Below, in pieces: positions 7,205 to 14,573 of a stretch of 16,907 bases of DNA; positions within the stretch are counted from its first letter, which is position 1, and every line of letters begins with the position of its first letter. Source of the DNA: JAGWAZ01 sp050248595 (GTDB lineage Bacteria > Bacteroidota > Ignavibacteria > OLB7); contig JBFWSB010000048.1 of NCBI GenBank assembly GCA_050248595.1, positions 1 through 16,907 of the forward strand, read 5' to 3'. Under the pieces are notes generated by a model. It was not told the origin of the DNA and ran no database searches. It was given only the letters and a program-made list of their open reading frames with translations. The position numbers and the translations under genes are program-made.

Positions 7205-8770
7205 CTACTTCGAAAGAATCACGAACTCTGTTCTTCTATTCTTTCGCCGATTTTCTTCTGAGTCATTCGACACAAGTGGACGAGACTCGCCGAACCCTTT
7301 TATGGAGAGGCGTAGACGAGAGACTCCCATATCTATCAGTGCCTCGGCAACAGCTTCTGCTCTCCGTTCGGAGAGTTTCAGGTTATATTCATCACTCCCT
7401 TGATCGTCGGTGTGTCCCCGAACCTCCAACAACATATCGGGATAGCGTTTCATCGCGTCGGCAACTTCTCTGATTAAAGGAAGAGATTCTGGCTTGATAG
7501 TCGCCTTGTTCAAATCGAACTCAATGTTGATAAAGACCGTGCTTCCAACAGTATCGAAAGGAGTAATCACCGACTGATCGTATATCCCCTCAGCACTCAA
7601 CCGAGGGATATTGAATTCTGGCAAGGTGAGGAAGGCTCGGGCAGTATGAATTCCGGCGCACTCAGGTGGGGTGTAGGTAATGCGGTAGAACCGATTGAGT
7701 CGTCGATAAATATCGATAAAGACATCAAGGAATTCTCTGGTTCGATAGATGCGGTACATTCTTCCGCCGGTATACTGGGCAAGATTATTCAGTACATCTT
7801 TTTCGGCAGGGCCGTAGGCGATTGTGTAGAGGGCAACACTGTTCTCCCGCGCTTTGCGGTGAACATCTTCCACCTCAGCTTTTGAATTGCCATCGCTGCC
7901 GTCAGTAAAAAGCACGAGAACCTTTCGGGAATCCTCCGGCCCTCGCGACACCTCTTCAATCCCCTTAATCGCTGCATCGTAGAGAGCTGTCCCTCCTCCG
8001 TATGTCGAGAGGTCTGTGGAATCAAAACTGGTAACCCACTTTCGCTTGTCTCCGGTAAGGGGAACTTCAACAAAATTTTTGTCGGTAAAGGAGATCACCG
8101 AGACGTTATCTCGTTTACTAATCCCCCGCAGCAGCAGAGCGAGAGCTTTGCGAAGTCGACGCACACGAAGCTCTCCCATCGAGGCAGAATGATCCAGAAT
8201 AAAAGCGATTGAGTAGGGCTGGCGGGTCTCTTCACTAACCTCTTCCACCTTGAAGTTCTCAACAACCGATGCTACACCATTGCAAGAATCGATGAGCAAG
8301 CGCCAATAATTGCTCCACTCTCCCTTCCCACGAAAGTCTGGAGGAGCAAGACCAGAAATATAATTGCCGCTCGTATCGAAAACGTAGGTTAGCAATTCGA
8401 TCTGATCGGGATAGCGGCTGTCGTCAACCGAACGAATATCCATTTTAATGAGAGGTGTGCTATTACTTCCCACCCCGGTATCGTTAGTCCAAAGATCGGG
8501 AAGCCAAGCACTGGGCGGCACTCCAAGTCGGCGGAGTGAGTCTATCCGCTCCCAGTCGGCAAAAGTATCAGGGTTCACAGAGGTTCGGGAACTATCGTAT
8601 CGAGCAGCAAGCTCTTCCAATGAGAGATTGGATTTCAGGTAATCTGGTTGGTAGTTCTCAGGAGGGATCATCTCGTCTACCAACTTCTCGATCTGATGTG
8701 GGCAACCCGTAAGGAAGACCATACTGATAAGGAGACCGAAACTGTAAGAAAGATGTCGCAAATGGCTCAT
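7205..8770 (-). CDS. vWA-OmpA lipoprotein
   Basis: 521 residues. Lipobox FLTGC puts the lipidated Cys at 23. A poorly characterised region (about 30-180) has beta-rich segments. A von Willebrand A domain follows: the metal-site motif DHSAS (193-197), the Thr of GGGTALYDA (about 261), and the Asp of LVLFTDGSDG (about 290), so a complete MIDAS is visible. The C-terminal 110 residues are an OmpA-type peptidoglycan-binding domain: FINIEFDLNKATIKPES, LEVRGHTDDQGSDEYN and LKLSERRAEAVAEAL. The protein would link membrane and cell wall and present an adhesion or scaffold domain in the periplasm or at the surface. In-frame TTGs upstream (to 8779) are unlikely starts. The T9SS-tailed gene begins within about 70 bp downstream, and a joint function in surface assembly is only inferred. 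Confidence 0.92.
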   Translation of the reverse strand: MSHLRHLSYSFGLLISMVFLTGCPHQIEKLVDEMIPPENYQPDYLKSNLSLEELAARYDSSRTSVNPDTFADWERIDSLRRLGVPPSAWLPDLWTNDTGVGSNSTPLIKMDIRSVDDSRYPDQIELLTYVFDTSGNYISGLAPPDFRGKGEWSNYWRLLIDSCNGVASVVENFKVEEVSEETRQPYSIAFILDHSASMGELRVRRLRKALALLLRGISKRDNVSVISFTDKNFVEVPLTGDKRKWVTSFDSTDLSTYGGGTALYDAAIKGIEEVSRGPEDSRKVLVLFTDGSDGNSKAEVEDVHRKARENSVALYTIAYGPAEKDVLNNLAQYTGGRMYRIYRTREFLDVFIDIYRRLNRFYRITYTPPECAGIHTARAFLTLPEFNIPRLSAEGIYDQSVITPFDTVGSTVFINIEFDLNKATIKPESLPLIREVADAMKRYPDMLLEVRGHTDDQGSDEYNLKLSERRAEAVAEALIDMGVSRLRLSIKGFGESRPLVSNDSEENRRKNRRTEFVILSK

Positions 8771-8942
8771 GAACAACAACAGACGTTTATTCAGTCAAGA
8801 ATAGAATCAAGGTAGACTAAATTAGTACCGACAGAGTACGTGGCGGGGACGTACGATGACCCTAACGGTAAGTTACGGCGTCGTTCGACAGTGAAGTACC
8901 ATCACGTTTAATCAATACTACAATTTGGCTTTTGAAAACTTT
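8771..8942. promoter_or_regulatory. Divergent spacer with a GTACGT inverted repeat
   Basis: This spacer separates the minus-strand vWA-OmpA gene from the plus-strand DUF1003 gene and must carry both promoters. GTACGT (8836-8841) pairs exactly with ACGTAC (8849-8854) around a 7-nt GGCGGGG loop; a third GTAC lies at 8825-8828. The size and symmetry suit a dimeric regulator's operator, or a small hairpin in the leader of the DUF1003 gene. No heptamer array is present. Confidence 0.4.
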
Positions 8943-9674
8943 ATGGCCATGAACAATCCACAGACACCAGATGAGCATACCACCTCTTCCCCTTGCTCGC
9001 TCTGCAAAGAGAAGAAGCCTGCCCAGCAGATGTTCCCGCTCGACTTAGTCCGTCCGGCACTCGCCAACTACATCCGATCTTGTAACCCAGAGCTGGAGGA
9101 GGATGGAGCGATCTGCTTAGACTGCCTGAACCGAATGCGATCGGACTATATTCTCAGCTTGATAACCGAGGAGACCGGTGCTCTGAGCCACTTGGAGGAA
9201 GAGACGGCCAAGGCAGTACAGGAGAATGATTTGGCAAGTCGGAATATTGAGGGGATGTTTCAAGATAAGGCCACTTTTGGGGAGAGAGTCGCCGACAACG
9301 TTGCGTCGTTCGGAGGAAGTTGGAAATTCATTATCCTGTTCGGCACAATCCTGATTGCCTGGATGTTCGTCAACGTTTCCTTTTTAGGACATCCGTTCGA
9401 TCCTTATCCGTTCATTTTGCTGAACCTTGTTCTAAGCACCCTTGCCGCGCTTCAAGCTCCAGTGATTATGATGAGCCAGAATAGACAGGAGACGAAGGAC
9501 AGGCTGCGTGGAGAGAACGATTACCGCGTGAACCTGAAAGCCGAACTTGAGATTCGTCACTTGCACGACAAGCTTGACTTGTTACTCCACAATCAGTGGG
9601 AGAAGTTGATGGAGATTCAAGCAGTGCAAACTGATATGATGCAAGAATTCATTCAGAAGAAGGAGAAAGAATAG
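8943..9674 (+). CDS. DUF1003 membrane protein with N-terminal zinc-ribbon-like region
   Basis: 243 residues. Cys18-x2-Cys21 (SPCSLC) and Cys58-x2-Cys61 (ICLDC) suggest a small zinc-binding ribbon. The following stretch includes the core of DUF1003: FGERVADNVASFGGSW, membrane helix FIILFGTILIAWMFVNVSF, short turn HPFDPYPF, second helix ILLNLVLSTLAALQAPVIMM, then the conserved SQNRQ and ETKDRLRGENDYRVN. The C-terminal part is charged and helical, probably coiled coil. DUF1003 is a widespread inner-membrane family without a firm function. A TTG at 8925 opens the frame; ATGs at 8943 and 8949 are more likely starts, none with a good ribosome-binding site. It converges on the next gene with only 8 bp between stop codons. 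Confidence 0.92.
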   Translation: MAMNNPQTPDEHTTSSPCSLCKEKKPAQQMFPLDLVRPALANYIRSCNPELEEDGAICLDCLNRMRSDYILSLITEETGALSHLEEETAKAVQENDLASRNIEGMFQDKATFGERVADNVASFGGSWKFIILFGTILIAWMFVNVSFLGHPFDPYPFILLNLVLSTLAALQAPVIMMSQNRQETKDRLRGENDYRVNLKAELEIRHLHDKLDLLLHNQWEKLMEIQAVQTDMMQEFIQKKEKE

Positions 9675-9701
9675 GTGAGAGATTATGGTTTTCTCTCACC
9701 T
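9673..9701. terminator. Bidirectional hairpin overlapping two convergent stop codons
   Basis: AGGTGAGAGA (9673-9682) pairs perfectly with TCTCTCACCT (9692-9701) across a 9-nt loop. The left arm includes the last bases of the DUF1003 stop codon; the loop holds the stop codon of the minus-strand gene and the right arm its last codons. On the minus strand the downstream bases are T-rich, favouring termination in that direction. On the plus strand no U-run follows. Confidence 0.65.
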
Positions 9702-10426
9702 GCTCTGAGATTGCCGACAACATTCAGAATTTCTCGGAGGCACTCCTCCAAGCCGTTCTCGATTCGCTCTGGCGAGAAGCGAAGGATATTCCACACATTT
9801 GGAGCATCCCCTTCAACTTCAGCACTTTCCTCCCCATAGCAGAGTCCGATCTGCTGCTCCTCAGTAAAAATGCTAACGTCCACCTCTACCACTCTCTCCT
9901 TTACCTGCATGTAGATTTTGCGATCAATTTTTAGATCGTGGAGACGAAGTTGCTCTACCAACAACTCTTCGGCAGGAGAGCCAATTATTAGATCACTCAA
10001 GTCCGAAGCTCGTAGCAGCCGCTCCAATCTGGTTCGGATAAACGTAACGCGGCGCGGATTACGACTAACAACTGGTTGCTCAAGTCGGCAAATCTCACTT
10101 AGTCGAAAGGCGTGATAGATTTGGTTTGCTGCCGGATGGTCTGGCTCTTCTGGAAGAAGCTCGCGGCGAGGTATCGACTCAACGTGGAGAAGCTTCCCGT
10201 AGAGTTCGATGCTCCCCGGCACTCCGTCGGTAATGTTATTGGTTTGGTAGATCGCGAGATGCTCTACTTCGGCAAGAGTATTCTTCCCAAGAGAGCGACC
10301 AAGTACCCGGTCAGGGAGACGATACCATCGTTCGTCACGGAAACGCCGAAGATCGGCATCAGTAGTTACAACGGCAACAAGGGTATCTCGCCGAGTCGGC
10401 GAGAGTAAGGCAGGGTCTGTTGACAT
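9683..10426 (-). CDS. DUF559-like protein with apparently degenerate nuclease site
   Basis: 247 residues. The N-terminal half begins with LVAVVTTDADLRRFRDERWYRLP and contains HLAIYQTNNI, RRELLPEEPDHPAA and RRVTFIRTRLERLL. I recall this pattern, in the order of a 'WYRIP' stretch, a beta-rich middle and 'RRITFI', from uncharacterised proteins fused to DUF559 domains. The C-terminal half follows a DUF559 (Vsr-like, PD-(D/E)XK) order: PAEELLVEQLRLHDL, a conserved Asp173 in VEVDVSIF and NVWNILRFSPERIENGLEECLREI. Where active members have a hydrophobic-Glu-x-Asp-Gly strand, this one reads IGLCYGEE, so the catalytic acid/Lys pair seems lost. No methyltransferase or Cas partner is nearby. It could be a binding protein derived from a nuclease. 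Start ATG at 10426 is the only reasonable one. Confidence 0.72.
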   Translation of the reverse strand: MSTDPALLSPTRRDTLVAVVTTDADLRRFRDERWYRLPDRVLGRSLGKNTLAEVEHLAIYQTNNITDGVPGSIELYGKLLHVESIPRRELLPEEPDHPAANQIYHAFRLSEICRLEQPVVSRNPRRVTFIRTRLERLLRASDLSDLIIGSPAEELLVEQLRLHDLKIDRKIYMQVKERVVEVDVSIFTEEQQIGLCYGEESAEVEGDAPNVWNILRFSPERIENGLEECLREILNVVGNLRAGERKP

Positions 10427-10749
10427 AGGACTTTCGGTGATGAGTGGGTGATTTTTGATTTCGGATTTTTGATTGTGGATTTCGGATTATAGATTTTTTT
10501 GGATTGTGTTTCCTATAAAACTCTGGCGCAGGCTGAAGACCTGAGCCTACCATTATTCGGCACTCCCACACTCATACACTCCACCCTCTATAAACTCTTA
10601 ACTCTACGAACTCTCAACTCTATCCTCTACAAGACTTGGCGCAGGCTGAAGACCTAAGCCTACCAATCCACGACACTCATACACTCCCACTCTCACGAAC
10701 TCATACACTTCCCCCTCTATAAACTCTTAACTCTACGAACTCTATAAAC
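10427..10749. repeat. Gene-free spacer: heptamer array plus two composite repeats
   Basis: A heptamer array of GATTTTT, GATTTCG, GATTGTG and GATTATA units spans about 10450-10505. It is followed by two copies, offset by 113 bp (palindrome starts at 10525 and 10638), of the composite element GGCGCAGGCTGAAGACCT plus GCCTACCA, then 8-nt-phased ACTCATAC words and CTATAAACTCTTAACTC words. GGCGCAGG and CCTGAGCC pair at 7 of 8 positions. The last words run up to the stop codon of the second lipoprotein at 10750. No gene is called. Confidence 0.85.
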
Positions 10750-11439
10750 TCAATACGGCAACTCCATCACCATTTTGAGCGTTAGGCGGCGGAGTGGGGG
10801 GAGTGGGGACTGACTTGCGTTATTCAGCAAGTCGGCATTGATGCGGAGAATGATCTTTCGATCGCGTTCGTTAACCGACGTGATTTGAGCCGAACCCCAG
10901 TTGTTGAAACGATCCTCTGCATCGGTGAGCAACATATCGTTGTTTTCCAGAACCACTTTGATTCCACCAATCATTAGGTTGCCCTTGTCTGGATCCTCGG
11001 TTAGGTCAATCTCATTGCCAACTCCAGTCACCCCAACAGACAGGTAAGGGATGTTCACGCGCAGAAGGCGAAGTGGCGCAAGTCGCTGGCGAACATTCCC
11101 AGTGGATGTATCTTCCTTCAACTCCGCAATCAAGCTCACCCGCCGGAGACCTGTCACCGACCCATCACTCAACGTATCAACACTGTAGCGAGTAAGTCGC
11201 CGGAAGTTCACGAACTCTGTCACAACCTTCGATTCATCGCCGACAAATCCAGCCTCCAACGTCACCTTCTGCAAGTCGGGAAACGCATTCGTGTCCTTAC
11301 CATCCCCAACAATCACTTCAGCAGTCTCTGGGTCGAGTCCTGAATCACTGCAAGAGATGATACCGACGGAGAGGAACAGCAAGCAGAAGAGAAGACTATA
11401 TATTCTCTCACTCTTAACGATATGGTTCTTCTCATTCAT
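10750..11439 (-). CDS. Lipoprotein of the sigma/anti-sigma locus, second paralogue
   Basis: 229 residues with lipoprotein signal SLLFCLLFLSVGIISC, Cys30, then SDSGLDPETAE as tether. The mature protein is predicted almost all beta: YSVDTLSDGSVTGLRRVSLIAEL, PLRLLRVNIPYLSVGV, GNLMIGGIKVVLEN, SAQITSVNERDRKIILRI, terminal LKMVMELPY. Several of these line up in order with segments of the lipoprotein encoded just upstream (VVRGIGLSLSAAL; YRLRGISIFIPTFRV; LVKSINTTTKIITTRI; FALDLDLGY), so I infer a shared domain. GTG at 11448 would overlap the upstream stop region; ATG at 11439, 10 bases after that stop, is preferred. Neither has a Shine-Dalgarno. Family unknown. Confidence 0.8.
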   Translation of the reverse strand: MNEKNHIVKSERIYSLLFCLLFLSVGIISCSDSGLDPETAEVIVGDGKDTNAFPDLQKVTLEAGFVGDESKVVTEFVNFRRLTRYSVDTLSDGSVTGLRRVSLIAELKEDTSTGNVRQRLAPLRLLRVNIPYLSVGVTGVGNEIDLTEDPDKGNLMIGGIKVVLENNDMLLTDAEDRFNNWGSAQITSVNERDRKIILRINADLLNNASQSPLPPLRRLTLKMVMELPY

Positions 11440-11449
11440 AGGAATCACA

Positions 11450-12409
11450 TCAATACCCTAAGTCCAGATCGAGAGCAAACTGAAATGGTTGTGCAACGGT
11501 TCGTCCACTTACATCAACTGGAAGGAAGAACCCTGCCTCAATCCGGGTGGTAATTATCTTTGTTGTCGTATTAATGCTCTTTACGAGAAACGTCCCCTGA
11601 TTCACGTAACGTTCCCCCCCGGTTGGACTGTTGTCCAGCACCTGTCCGGTCCAAAACTGCTGTAAATCAGTTCCCACTCGTCGGCGGGTCGTAATCATGA
11701 TCCCTCCCTTCTCTCCATCTGCAGAGAGATAGTCGAACGGATGTTGATCTAACGGAACGTCGTTGAATACTCCGTTGATTGGGTTCACCCGGAACGTAGG
11801 AATAAAAATGGAAATTCCGCGCAATCGATAGAGATTTTCTGCTGTTACCTGAGCACTGCCGATGGAATAATTCGCGTAGAGAGGGGGGAGTGCTGCGCTG
11901 AGAGAGAGACCGATCCCCCTGACAACACCCCCACTGTCGATCACACGATATTGTAACCACTCGGTCAGATTGAACTCCAGTGTCTCCACAGCACCGTTTG
12001 CTCCGAGCGAATCATTGCGTCCTTGAAATCGAAGGATTCCACGCCGAAGGCGGACAACGTTGACAGGAACTTCAATCGTGTCGATCCGCGTTTTGATAAC
12101 CTCTACTTTAACGGTATCCCGTATCGTATCCCGCTTCACCGTTGTTACTTCAAGCGTGTCGCGACGTTCAACGATGACGGTGTCAACCCGAGTCTCGAAA
12201 ATGGTATCGTGACTATTTACCACCACCGTATCTCGGTGCGTTACGATAGTTGTATCTATGCGGCTCGTGATGGGGTCAAGAGGTTGATCGTTGCAGGCGG
12301 CGACAAACATCATTGCCAATAGGAGGCTTGCCATCAGCAGCCCTATCACGCCCCCTCCCTTTTGCCCGGCTTCATCTCCCGCACGATATTTCTGTTGCTC
12401 TTTTCTCAT
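11450..12409 (-). CDS. Lipoprotein with eight-residue Asp-Thr repeat, first paralogue
   Basis: 319 residues. Signal with lipobox VAAC and Cys39, preceded by an unusually long charged N-region (RKEQQKYRAGDEAGQKGGG). Residues about 50-113 form a repeat: Asp-Thr pairs at 52, 60, 68, 76 and 84 recur exactly every eight residues in the pattern R/H-x-D-T-h-h-h-x, then more loosely at 94, 98 and 110. This alternation suits an extended beta stalk lifting the C-terminal domain from the membrane. The C-terminal ~190 residues resemble the downstream lipoprotein. The 42-bp gap to the anti-sigma/barrel gene and the 10-bp gap to the next gene indicate one operon. Function unknown; a ligand or partner of the barrel is a hypothesis. 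Confidence 0.82.
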   Translation of the reverse strand: MRKEQQKYRAGDEAGQKGGGVIGLLMASLLLAMMFVAACNDQPLDPITSRIDTTIVTHRDTVVVNSHDTIFETRVDTVIVERRDTLEVTTVKRDTIRDTVKVEVIKTRIDTIEVPVNVVRLRRGILRFQGRNDSLGANGAVETLEFNLTEWLQYRVIDSGGVVRGIGLSLSAALPPLYANYSIGSAQVTAENLYRLRGISIFIPTFRVNPINGVFNDVPLDQHPFDYLSADGEKGGIMITTRRRVGTDLQQFWTGQVLDNSPTGGERYVNQGTFLVKSINTTTKIITTRIEAGFFLPVDVSGRTVAQPFQFALDLDLGY

Positions 12410-12451
12410 TGATTTTAGCGTTTCAACCTCTTCCCTTTATTAATCAGCCTA

Positions 12452-13873
12452 TCAGAATCCGAACTTATAGCGAACTCCGAGACTTGCCCCCCAGTTACCG
12501 GTGACAAGGTACTGTCCATTGAACGTATATACAAGTGAGGAGGCTTCGAACGATAGTGGCATCGAGAGTGAGGAGGAGATGCTCGTCAGGTCGAGCAAGT
12601 CAACCCCGACACGTCCCCGCACAAGTGGTCCACTGAAGTGGGTGGATGATCCCACAGTCCCTTGCAAGAGAAGTGGAACGTTCAAGAGATTCACTTCTCG
12701 ACCGAGTGCGATACCAAACCAAGTGATATTTGGTCGCTGCTCAATCAAGAGCGAGTCGTTCTGGTTGTAGAAGAGAGATTGGGTATAGCGTTCGCGCCCC
12801 CCTTCGAGTCCTACCTGCAAGCCCCCGAGGAACGGGGTCTGGTAGGATGCACCAAGCACGAAGTTCTCCTGGACTAAATCGCCAACGAATTGTGTCTCCA
12901 CTCTGCGGGCGTTGTTGTCGGCAAACGGTTGTGTTCCAACTCCCTTCCGAAACTCGAGGGTGAGGCTTCGCTCCGACTTAACGACATCATCTTTTGTGTG
13001 GTCGATTGGTGGTGAGGAGACCGGCGAGCGGTTCTCGAGCATCCCCTCACTTCCATCTTGTGGGAGAAGACTTTGCGGTTCGACCAACGCACGATTCTTC
13101 GGCGTTACGCTACTCTTGTTCTGTTGCGCACGTGCTTTTAGCAGATCGGTTGGTGATTCCGATGGATTGAGATCACTATCTTTTTGCTGAGGCTGACCAC
13201 CGTGATTCCCACTGGCTAAGGTAGTTGCATCAGGCTGCGGTACGTGGACAATCTTTTCTACAATCTTCTCAACCACTCTTACTTTCTCCCTACCATCCAC
13301 ACTCACCTTCTGATTGGCTGCTGCACTAACTGCACCCTTATCTCTCCCAGTCTTCTCCCCTTGCAGTTGAGTAGGTGCGGAGAGTTCTGAGGAAGTCCCT
13401 CTTCCCTCTAAGACCATCTTCTCTGAGGCCGCCTCAGCAGATGCGGCAGAAGCGATCACTTGATCCTGTGCCGACGAATTCATCCAGAAGTAGACACCTC
13501 CACCAACCAGCAGACTTCCGAGAAGGAAACCGGTCAGCAACGGAAGGAGACCACTCTTGAGAGCGGCAAATGAGAAGAGACCGGCGGCGGCTCCTCCGGC
13601 TGCTGCTCCACCTCCGGCAGCGGCAGCGGCAGTGCCAGCAGCACCTGCGCCAACCATTGGAATCAGCCCAAGCCCTCCGAAGAGCTTTCGCTCCACGTCG
13701 GAGGGTGGAGCGTATGCCTCGCGGTCGGCCCGAACGGCATCGCCGATCATCACATACTGGCGCAACTCCGTTCGCATTTCCGGATGTCCCGCCAACTCAT
13801 CGAACAGACTCTGCTCCGAACTGCTGTCGAGCGTTCCGTCGATGAATTCCAGTATCATATCACTCTTGTTCAT
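12452..13873 (-). CDS. Anti-sigma factor fused to C-terminal beta-barrel-like domain
   Basis: 473 residues. Residues 1-65 (MNKSDMILEFIDGTLDSSSE, then FDELAGHPEMRTELRQY) have the look of an anti-sigma N-domain without the HxxxCxxC zinc motif. Residues 74-98 are almost pure Ala/Gly. A membrane helix follows (108-130, LLPLLTGFLLGSLLVGGGVYFW). Residues about 132-300 are a polar Ala/Ser/Pro/Gln/Lys-rich linker containing VRVVEKIVEKIVHVPQP. Residues about 303-473 form alternating amphipathic strands (TLEFRKGVG, FVLGASYQTPFLGGLQVGLEGG, ITWFGIALGREV, WGASLGVRYKFGF) ending in Phe, as in outer-membrane barrels of about eight strands. The sigma gene lies directly upstream. Barrel folding in the outer membrane while the helix sits in the inner membrane is inferred, as is direct sigma binding. 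Start: ATG at 13873; 13918 is also possible. Confidence 0.85.
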   Translation of the reverse strand: MNKSDMILEFIDGTLDSSSEQSLFDELAGHPEMRTELRQYVMIGDAVRADREAYAPPSDVERKLFGGLGLIPMVGAGAAGTAAAAAGGGAAAGGAAAGLFSFAALKSGLLPLLTGFLLGSLLVGGGVYFWMNSSAQDQVIASAASAEAASEKMVLEGRGTSSELSAPTQLQGEKTGRDKGAVSAAANQKVSVDGREKVRVVEKIVEKIVHVPQPDATTLASGNHGGQPQQKDSDLNPSESPTDLLKARAQQNKSSVTPKNRALVEPQSLLPQDGSEGMLENRSPVSSPPIDHTKDDVVKSERSLTLEFRKGVGTQPFADNNARRVETQFVGDLVQENFVLGASYQTPFLGGLQVGLEGGRERYTQSLFYNQNDSLLIEQRPNITWFGIALGREVNLLNVPLLLQGTVGSSTHFSGPLVRGRVGVDLLDLTSISSSLSMPLSFEASSLVYTFNGQYLVTGNWGASLGVRYKFGF

Positions 13874-13953
13874 AGTCTTGTGGGCTTTGCAGGTTATCAA
13901 CTCTGAAAGAGCCATCACCCCTGCTATCTTATAGTATTTCTGTTATCTGCATT

Positions 13954-13981
13954 CTACTAACTACTAACTGCTATCTATAAA
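13954..13981. repeat. Short heptamer array in the sigma/anti-sigma spacer
   Basis: Four heptamer-phased units, CTACTAA, CTACTAA, CTGCTAT, CTATAAA, lie in the 127-bp gap between the sigma factor stop and the anti-sigma/barrel start. They show the same 7-nt phase as the other arrays but a different sequence. They could influence the ratio of the two proteins, a speculation. Confidence 0.55.
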
Positions 13982-14000
13982 CCTTCCACCTCTTCTTCCT

Positions 14001-14549
14001 TTACGCCTCTTGCAGATAGGGCATTAAAATCTCTCGCAACTTCTTCTTTGCTCGGAAGATGTGAATCTTCACTGAGGCAAGAGACTCGCCAGTTATCTCC
14101 GAAATCTCGTGGTAGCTCAAGCCATCATACTCTCGCAAGACAAAGGCTTCCCGGTAGTGATCGGGCAAAAGTTCTAACGATGTCTTCACCAATTCAGAAA
14201 GCTCCGCATTTTCGTAGCTTGGCTGATAAACGATCTGGTGGTAATCCTCAACGTCTGTAGTCGTCTTGCGATCTCGAATGGCGTTTAGACATCGATTTCG
14301 AGCAGTTGTGAAGATGTAGGAAGAGGCTCGCGCGATGTCGTGATCCTTCTCGTGGCAATGGCGATAAATGCGGGTGAAGGTCTCCTGAAAAATATCGTCG
14401 GCTCTATCCCTATCCCCAATCATCCTGAGCACATAGGCGTAGATACGTCCGCGGTATCGTGCATAGATTTCCGCGAATGCATCTTTTCGTCCCTCCCCCA
14501 TCAGGCGGAAAAGATCTTCGTCGCTATAATGTGCGTAGCGATCAGCCAT
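14001..14549 (-). CDS. ECF-type RNA polymerase sigma factor
   Basis: 182 residues, the usual size of extracytoplasmic-function sigma factors. Region 2 (about 22-92): DAFAEIYARYRGRIYAYVL, GDRDRADDIFQETFTRIYRH and SYIFTTARNRCLNAIRD. Region 4 (about 118-175): LELLPDHYREAFVLREYDGL, SYHEISEITGESLASVKIHIF, RAKKKLREIL, the helix-turn-helix that reads the -35 box. Regions 1.1 and 3 are absent, as expected. It directs polymerase to a small set of promoters, probably including its own, when released by the anti-sigma/barrel protein encoded downstream. The ATG at 14549 is the natural start. The downstream three genes on the same strand are its likely first regulon. Confidence 0.96.
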   Translation of the reverse strand: MADRYAHYSDEDLFRLMGEGRKDAFAEIYARYRGRIYAYVLRMIGDRDRADDIFQETFTRIYRHCHEKDHDIARASSYIFTTARNRCLNAIRDRKTTTDVEDYHQIVYQPSYENAELSELVKTSLELLPDHYREAFVLREYDGLSYHEISEITGESLASVKIHIFRAKKKLREILMPYLQEA

Positions 14550-14573
14550 AGTCCCCTAAAATTAACCGGCGCA

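Noticed and set aside
9683..10426. Part of a restriction-modification or CRISPR system
   Set aside because: No methylase, helicase, cas gene or array in the neighbourhood, and the nuclease motif appears lost.
13557..13934. Plus-strand ORF rich in Ala and Pro
   Set aside because: Antisense to the Ala/Gly tract and anti-sigma head of the fusion gene; GC-rich triplet DNA keeps several frames open.
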